Below are positions 21,055 to 24,868 of a stretch of DNA of 24,868 nt, one piece after another (the first letter of the stretch is position 1; every line of letters begins with the position of its first letter). Source of the DNA: Anaerolineaceae bacterium (GTDB taxonomy: Bacteria > Chloroflexota > Anaerolineae > JAAYZQ01); contig JAAYZQ010000036.1 in assembly GCA_012514775.1 (NCBI GenBank), positions 1-24,868 on the forward strand. Reading direction: 5' to 3'. The notes under the pieces are model-generated. The model saw nothing but the letters and a program-made list of their open reading frames with translations. It was not told the origin of the DNA and did not search any database. The translations under genes and the position numbers were made by a program.

Positions 21055-22128
21055 ATGCGTTTTTGTGCCGAGTGTGGCGCCGAGCTGCCGCTGCCGGCGG
21101 CCGGCGCCAAAGAAGGCGTGGCCTGCACCGCCTGCGGGCGGATCTGGTACTCGACCCTGAAGGTGGCCGCCGGTGTGCTCGTCGAGCGGGAGGGAGCGCT
21201 GCTCCTCTTGCAGCGCGGCCCGGCAGATGACGCCTTTGCGGGGACGTGGAACCTGCCGGCGGGCTTTGGCCGGGCGGGAGAAGAGCCGAGGCGGACGGCC
21301 GCCCGGGAAGCGGCCGAGGAGGCCGGACTGGAGGTGCGGCCCGGCCTTCTGGCGGGCGCCTATTACTTTGACGACGACCGCCGCGGCGACGGGCTGCTGT
21401 TGGTGTACGAGGCGGAGGCGTCGGGCGGCCAGGTTCAGGTCGACGGCCAGGAGGCCGTGGCCGCCGGCTTTTTCCCGGCCGAGGCCCTCCCCGAGCCGCT
21501 GTGCGGCGGCGGCCACGACCAGGCCATCCGGGCCTGGGCAGCGCGGCGCCTGGACCATTGGTATCCGGGCTTGCCGCCGCGCTACTGCCCTCACTGCACC
21601 CACCCCCTGGAGGAGCGCCATGTCTTTGGCAGGCAGCGCCCGGCCTGCGCCGCCTGCGGGTTCGTCCACTTTCGCGAGGCCAAGGTGGGTGTTTCCATAC
21701 TCGTGGAGCGGGCCGGCCACCTCCTCCTCGTCCGCCGGGCCATCGAACCGGGGCGGGGCCAATGGTGCCTGCCCTCCGGGTTCCTCGATTGGGACGAGTC
21801 GCCCGAGGCGGCTGTGGTGCGCGAGTGCGCCGAGGAAACCGGCCTCCAGGTGTCGGACCCGGTGCTCGTGGAGGTGAGGCACTACACCGACGACTATCGC
21901 GGGCCGGGCCTCAACCTGGTCTACCGGGCCGGCATCGCGGGCGGCCGGCTGCAGGCCGGGGATGATGCCGGCGAGGTGCGATTTTTCGCCCCGGCAGAGC
22001 TGCCCCCCGACGAGGAGATTGCCTTTGCCAACCACCGCCTGCTCCTTGGAGACTGGCGGCGGGCAGAAAGAGGTGCCGGGGATGGATCTCAAGGGCAGGG
22101 TGCTGCTCGTCAACCCCTGGATCCATGA
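21055..22128 (+). CDS. Tandem zinc-ribbon/Nudix hydrolase fusion protein
   Basis: The 357-residue protein is two copies of a zinc ribbon followed by a Nudix domain. Copy one has Cys4, 7, 24, 27 and a Nudix box from Gly70 to Leu92 ending AAREAAEEAGL. Copy two has Cys178, 181, 198, 201 and a box from Gly242 to Leu264 ending VVRECAEETGL. Both boxes fit G-x5-E-x7-RE-x2-EE-x-G-L exactly, so both halves may be active. Nudix enzymes split X-linked nucleoside diphosphates; the zinc ribbon resembles that of NADH pyrophosphatase relatives, but the substrate is not known. ATG at 21055 is chosen so that the protein starts at the ribbon; ATG at 21037, in an ATGA overlap and with its own GGAG, would add six residues. 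The gene overlaps the radical SAM gene by 47 bases. Confidence 0.88.
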   Translation: MRFCAECGAELPLPAAGAKEGVACTACGRIWYSTLKVAAGVLVEREGALLLLQRGPADDAFAGTWNLPAGFGRAGEEPRRTAAREAAEEAGLEVRPGLLAGAYYFDDDRRGDGLLLVYEAEASGGQVQVDGQEAVAAGFFPAEALPEPLCGGGHDQAIRAWAARRLDHWYPGLPPRYCPHCTHPLEERHVFGRQRPACAACGFVHFREAKVGVSILVERAGHLLLVRRAIEPGRGQWCLPSGFLDWDESPEAAVVRECAEETGLQVSDPVLVEVRHYTDDYRGPGLNLVYRAGIAGGRLQAGDDAGEVRFFAPAELPPDEEIAFANHRLLLGDWRRAERGAGDGSQGQGAARQPLDP

Positions 22129-23422
22129 TTTCGCGGCCTATAATCTCTGGATCGAGCCCCTGGGCCTCCTGACCATCGGCGCTGCCTTGCGCCAGACCGG
22201 CTACGCCGTGTCGGTCCTGGACTGCCTGGGCCCCGGCGCCGCAAAGCGCCCGGGATGGCCCCACGGTGCGGGCAAATTCCTGAAAGCCGAGCTGCCCAAG
22301 CCTCCGGCCGTGGCCGGGGTGCCCAGACGCTATGGCCGCTACGGACTGCCAATAGAGGAGTTTAACGCCCGGCTCGCCGCCCTGCCCACCCCCGACCTGG
22401 TACTGGTCGCCTCGGGCATGACCTACTGGTATCCCGGCGTCGTCGAGGTCATCGCCCGAATTCGGCAGCGGTTCGGAGGCGTGCCGGTGGCCCTGGGGGG
22501 CGTGTACGCCACGCTGTGCCCGGAACACGCCCGGCAGGTGTCGGGCGCGGACCTGGTCATTGCCGGGCCGGGCATGGTGCCGGCGCTCCGCTTTGCCGGC
22601 GAGGTGTGCGGCCACGACCTGGATCCCGATCTGGCGGCTCTCTACGCCGATCCCCCCACGTGGCCGCGCCCGGCCCACGACCTGGTGCCGCGGGCCTTTG
22701 CCGGCCTCCTGACCTCATGGGGCTGCCCCTACCGCTGTTCCTACTGCGCCGGGCATCTGCTCCAACCCATCCTTGCCCGGCGAGAACCGGCCGCCGTCCT
22801 GGCCGAGGTAGATGAGGGCGTGCGCCGTGGCATCCACGATTGGGCCTTTTACGACGACGCCCTGCTGCTGGACGCCGACCGGCACATCGTACCCATCCTT
22901 GAGGGCCTGGTCGCCCGGGGCCTGCCCCTGCGCCTGCACGCACCCAACGGCCTCCACGTCCGGGCCATCACGCCCGGCATCGCCGGGCTGCTGCAGCAGG
23001 CCGGCCTGGACGTCGCCTGGTTGTCGCTAGAGACCGTGAACGCCGAGCGCCAGCGAGCGACGGGGGGCAAGGTGCCGGCCGGCGCCTTCGAAGCCGCGGT
23101 GGGTTTCCTGCGGGCCGCGGGCTTTGGGCCGGGCCGCGTAGGGGCCTACGTGCTCGTTGGCCTGCCCGACCAGGAGCTGGAAGAGGTGGAGGACACGGCG
23201 CGTTTTGTCCACGGACAGGGCGTCCAGGCCAGGCTCACCCACTTTTCGCCCATCCCCGGCACGCCCGACGGCGATCGCGCCTTGCCCCCCGGCAGCGATC
23301 CCCTCCTGCACAACAAAACGGTGGCTCCCTACCTGCGGGGGGAGGAGTACGTGCGGCGGCTGCAGCGCCTGGTGCTCATCGTCCAGGCGGGCAACGCCGC
23401 GCTGGCCGCCCGCACGCATTGA
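22082..23422 (+). CDS. B12-binding-domain radical SAM protein of unknown substrate
   Basis: The 446-residue protein has an N-terminal B12-binding-like Rossmann domain (about 1-170: RVLLVNPWIHDFAAYNLW, PLGLLTIGAALRQTGYAVSVLDCLG, LVALGGVYATLCPEHA-like region). A radical SAM core follows, with the cluster motif GCPYRCSYC (Cys215, Cys219, Cys222), which binds a [4Fe-4S] and S-adenosylmethionine. Further core features are FYDDALLLDADRH, WLSLETVNAERQR and AYVLVGLPDQELEEVEDT. Such proteins carry out radical methylations and other hard reactions, often on lipids, hopanoids or secondary metabolites; the substrate cannot be told. ATG at 22082 gives the normal domain start; an in-frame extension to 21962 lies inside the Nudix gene. 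The 47-base overlap with the Nudix gene suggests co-expression. It converges on the amidohydrolase gene with seven bases between. Confidence 0.88.
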   Translation: MDLKGRVLLVNPWIHDFAAYNLWIEPLGLLTIGAALRQTGYAVSVLDCLGPGAAKRPGWPHGAGKFLKAELPKPPAVAGVPRRYGRYGLPIEEFNARLAALPTPDLVLVASGMTYWYPGVVEVIARIRQRFGGVPVALGGVYATLCPEHARQVSGADLVIAGPGMVPALRFAGEVCGHDLDPDLAALYADPPTWPRPAHDLVPRAFAGLLTSWGCPYRCSYCAGHLLQPILARREPAAVLAEVDEGVRRGIHDWAFYDDALLLDADRHIVPILEGLVARGLPLRLHAPNGLHVRAITPGIAGLLQQAGLDVAWLSLETVNAERQRATGGKVPAGAFEAAVGFLRAAGFGPGRVGAYVLVGLPDQELEEVEDTARFVHGQGVQARLTHFSPIPGTPDGDRALPPGSDPLLHNKTVAPYLRGEEYVRRLQRLVLIVQAGNAALAARTH

Positions 23423-23429
23423 TAGCCCG

Positions 23430-24791
23430 TCAGGAGCGGGCGCGCTCGAGAAGCTCCTCCGCCAGGCGGTTGTGGTGGGCGATGGTCGCGGGCAGGTCGA
23501 CCGTCCGGAGCTGGGCATCCTCCACCACGACGCAGCCGTTGATGACCGACAGGTCGACCTGCGGTGGCTCGCAAAACACCAGGGCGGCCAGGGGGTCGGC
23601 CTGGCAGCCGGCAAAGGCCAGCCGGTCGAGGCGCACGCCGATGAAATCGGCGGCCATGCCCGGCGCCAGGGCTCCCACGTCGTCGCGGCCCAGCACGGCG
23701 GCTCCCCCTCGCGTCGCCAACCAGAGGGCTTCCTCAGCGCTCAGGGCCGAGGCACCGAGCTTGACCCTTTGGAGAAGCATGGCCTGGCGCGCCTCGGCCA
23801 GCATGTGGCTGGAGTCGTTGCTGGCGCTGCCGTCCACGCCCAGGCCCACGTTGACGCCGGCGTCGATCATGGCCCGGATGGGCGCGATGCCCGAGCCGAG
23901 GCGCATGTTCGAGCTGGGGCAGTGGGTCACCCCCGTGCCCGTTTCGGCCATGAGGCGCACCTCGGCCTCGTTCAGGTGGACGCAGTGTGTCCACCACACG
24001 TCGGGCCCCACCCAGCCCAGCTCGCGCATCAGCTCTGCGGGGCGCACGCCGAATTGCCGCAGGCAGAACTCCTCCTCGTCCAGGGTCTCGGCCACGTGGG
24101 TGTGGAGGTGCAGGCCGCGCTCCCGGGCAAAGGCAGCCGAGGCCCGCATCAGGTCGGGCGTGACAGAGAAGGGCGAGCAGGGCGCGATGACGATGCGGCA
24201 CATGGAATAGGGTGCCGGGTCGTGAAAGGCCTCGTAGGCGCGCTGGCTGTCGGCAAGGATGGCGTCCTCGTCCTCGGTCACGGAATCGGGTGGGAGGCCG
24301 CCCTGGGACTTGCCCAGCGACATGCTGCCCCGGTTGGGGTGAAAGCGCACACCCACCTGCCTGGCGGCCCGGATCTCGTCGTCGATGCGGCTGTCGTTGG
24401 GATAGAGGTAGAGGTGATCGGCCGCCGTCGTGCAGCCGCTCAGGACCATCTCGCTGAGGGCCGTCAGGGCGCTGACGTACACCGCCTCGCCCGTGAGGCC
24501 CGCCCAGACGGGATAGAGGGTCTGCAGCCAGTCGAACAGCTCCGCGTCCTGGGCCGCAGGCAGGGCACGGGTCAGGCTCTGGTACAGGTGGTGGTGGCAG
24601 TTGACCAGGCCTGGCAGGACGACCATGCCGGCAGCGTCGAGGACCCGGTCGGCGGCGAGCGGCAGCTCGGCCGTGGGCCCCACCTGGCGGATGACATTGT
24701 CCTCGATGTAGAGGCCGCCGCCCGCGATCCTGCGGCGGGCGTCGTCCATCGTGACCAGCAATGTGGCATTCTGGAGCAAGGTCGTGGGCAT
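23430..24791 (-). CDS. Amidohydrolase, 8-oxoguanine deaminase-like
   Basis: The 453-residue protein is a metal-dependent deaminase of the amidohydrolase superfamily (ATZ/TRZ/SsnA group). Metal ligands are visible in LVNCHHHLYQSL (His66, His68), HLHTHVAET (His232, Glu235), WWTHCVHL (His269) and LGVDGSASND (Asp320). The LFDWLQTLYPVWAGL, SGCTTAADHLYLYP, SLGKSQGGLPPDSVTEDED and THCPSSNMRLGSGIAP stretches closely match 8-oxoguanine deaminases; hydroxyatrazine-type and guanine deaminases are nearby alternatives. It would convert 8-oxoguanine to urate and ammonia in purine salvage or repair of oxidised bases. ATG at 24791 has AAGGAGG five bases upstream; a longer frame to 24830 covers the promoter and is rejected. 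Promoter at 24821-24849. No other purine genes are seen here. Confidence 0.9.
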   Translation of the reverse strand: MPTTLLQNATLLVTMDDARRRIAGGGLYIEDNVIRQVGPTAELPLAADRVLDAAGMVVLPGLVNCHHHLYQSLTRALPAAQDAELFDWLQTLYPVWAGLTGEAVYVSALTALSEMVLSGCTTAADHLYLYPNDSRIDDEIRAARQVGVRFHPNRGSMSLGKSQGGLPPDSVTEDEDAILADSQRAYEAFHDPAPYSMCRIVIAPCSPFSVTPDLMRASAAFARERGLHLHTHVAETLDEEEFCLRQFGVRPAELMRELGWVGPDVWWTHCVHLNEAEVRLMAETGTGVTHCPSSNMRLGSGIAPIRAMIDAGVNVGLGVDGSASNDSSHMLAEARQAMLLQRVKLGASALSAEEALWLATRGGAAVLGRDDVGALAPGMAADFIGVRLDRLAFAGCQADPLAALVFCEPPQVDLSVINGCVVVEDAQLRTVDLPATIAHHNRLAEELLERARS

Positions 24792-24820
24792 GCAATCCTC
24801 CTTGGTTCCGGGTGCTATCC

Positions 24821-24849
24821 ATTGTAGCACACAAGATAGCCCGGGTCAA
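24821..24849 (-). promoter_or_regulatory. Predicted promoter with flanking inverted repeats for the deaminase gene
   Basis: On the minus strand TTGACC (24844-24849) and TACAAT (24821-24826) are 17 bases apart; transcription would start near 24814. GTGCTA (24812-24817) with TAGCAC (24825-24830), and GCTATC (24814-24819) with GATAGC (24835-24840), form inverted repeats over the -10 region that could be an operator. Confidence 0.7.
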
Positions 24850-24868
24850 CGGCGGGAACACTCTCAGA

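Noticed and set aside
20542..22113. 523-codon open frame on the minus strand
   Set aside because: It is the shadow of the lipid-kinase-like and Nudix genes; its translation is low-complexity with no domain.

Overview
The window is GC-rich, densely coded bacterial chromosome. Vegetative promoters resemble the sigma-70 consensus and most have a 17-bp spacer. A Thr/Pro-rich linker protein, a LysM plus PA14 secreted protein, many TTG starts, dispersed GC-rich palindromes and Chloroflexus/Roseiflexus-like isoprenoid genes suggest a member of the Chloroflexota, perhaps Anaerolineae-like. This assignment is inferred from gene content. No rRNA, tRNA, insertion sequence or CRISPR array was seen.

Layout. 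1-1443 (minus): an S41 C-terminal-processing protease and the start of a second membrane-anchored protein. 1845-2516 (plus): ribosomal protein L25, closed by a strong hairpin terminator. 2600-7047 (plus): five tightly packed genes for the late steps of the archaeal-type mevalonate pathway: UbiX-like flavin prenyltransferase, UbiD-family decarboxylase, large and small aconitase-X subunits (phosphomevalonate dehydratase), and isopentenyl phosphate kinase. 7117-10051 (plus): a separately promoted group with a mevalonate-phosphate decarboxylase of the GHMP family, an IscU-IscX fusion protein and an RseP-like site-2 protease. 10159-11076 (plus): a double zinc-ribbon membrane protein with a TP-rich linker.

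11144-14362 (minus): a CBS/ACT protein, a LysM/PA14 secreted protein, a small CBM48 protein and a cyclase-family hydrolase. 14540-17680 (plus): a YrdC/Sua5 tRNA-modification enzyme, a membrane protein and two glycosyltransferases (GT4 and WecB/TagA type). 17763-18953 (plus): an M20 metallopeptidase, converging on pfkA (18950-20047, minus). 20233-23422 (plus): a coupled operon of a 72-residue unknown protein, a polyprenol/dolichol-kinase-like membrane protein, a double Nudix protein and a radical SAM protein. 23430-24791 (minus): an 8-oxoguanine-deaminase-like amidohydrolase.

How the genes work together. The central cluster could take mevalonate 5-phosphate to trans-anhydromevalonate 5-phosphate (AcnX pair), then to isopentenyl phosphate (UbiD-type enzyme with prenylated FMN made by UbiX), then to IPP (IPK). 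The GHMP decarboxylase next door may reach isopentenyl phosphate directly, so two routes would meet at IPK. The IscU-IscX fusion beside it may help build iron-sulfur clusters such as the one expected in AcnX. The presence of this archaeal-type module in a bacterium, together with a parallel decarboxylase and the Fe-S scaffold fusion, is the main point of interest.
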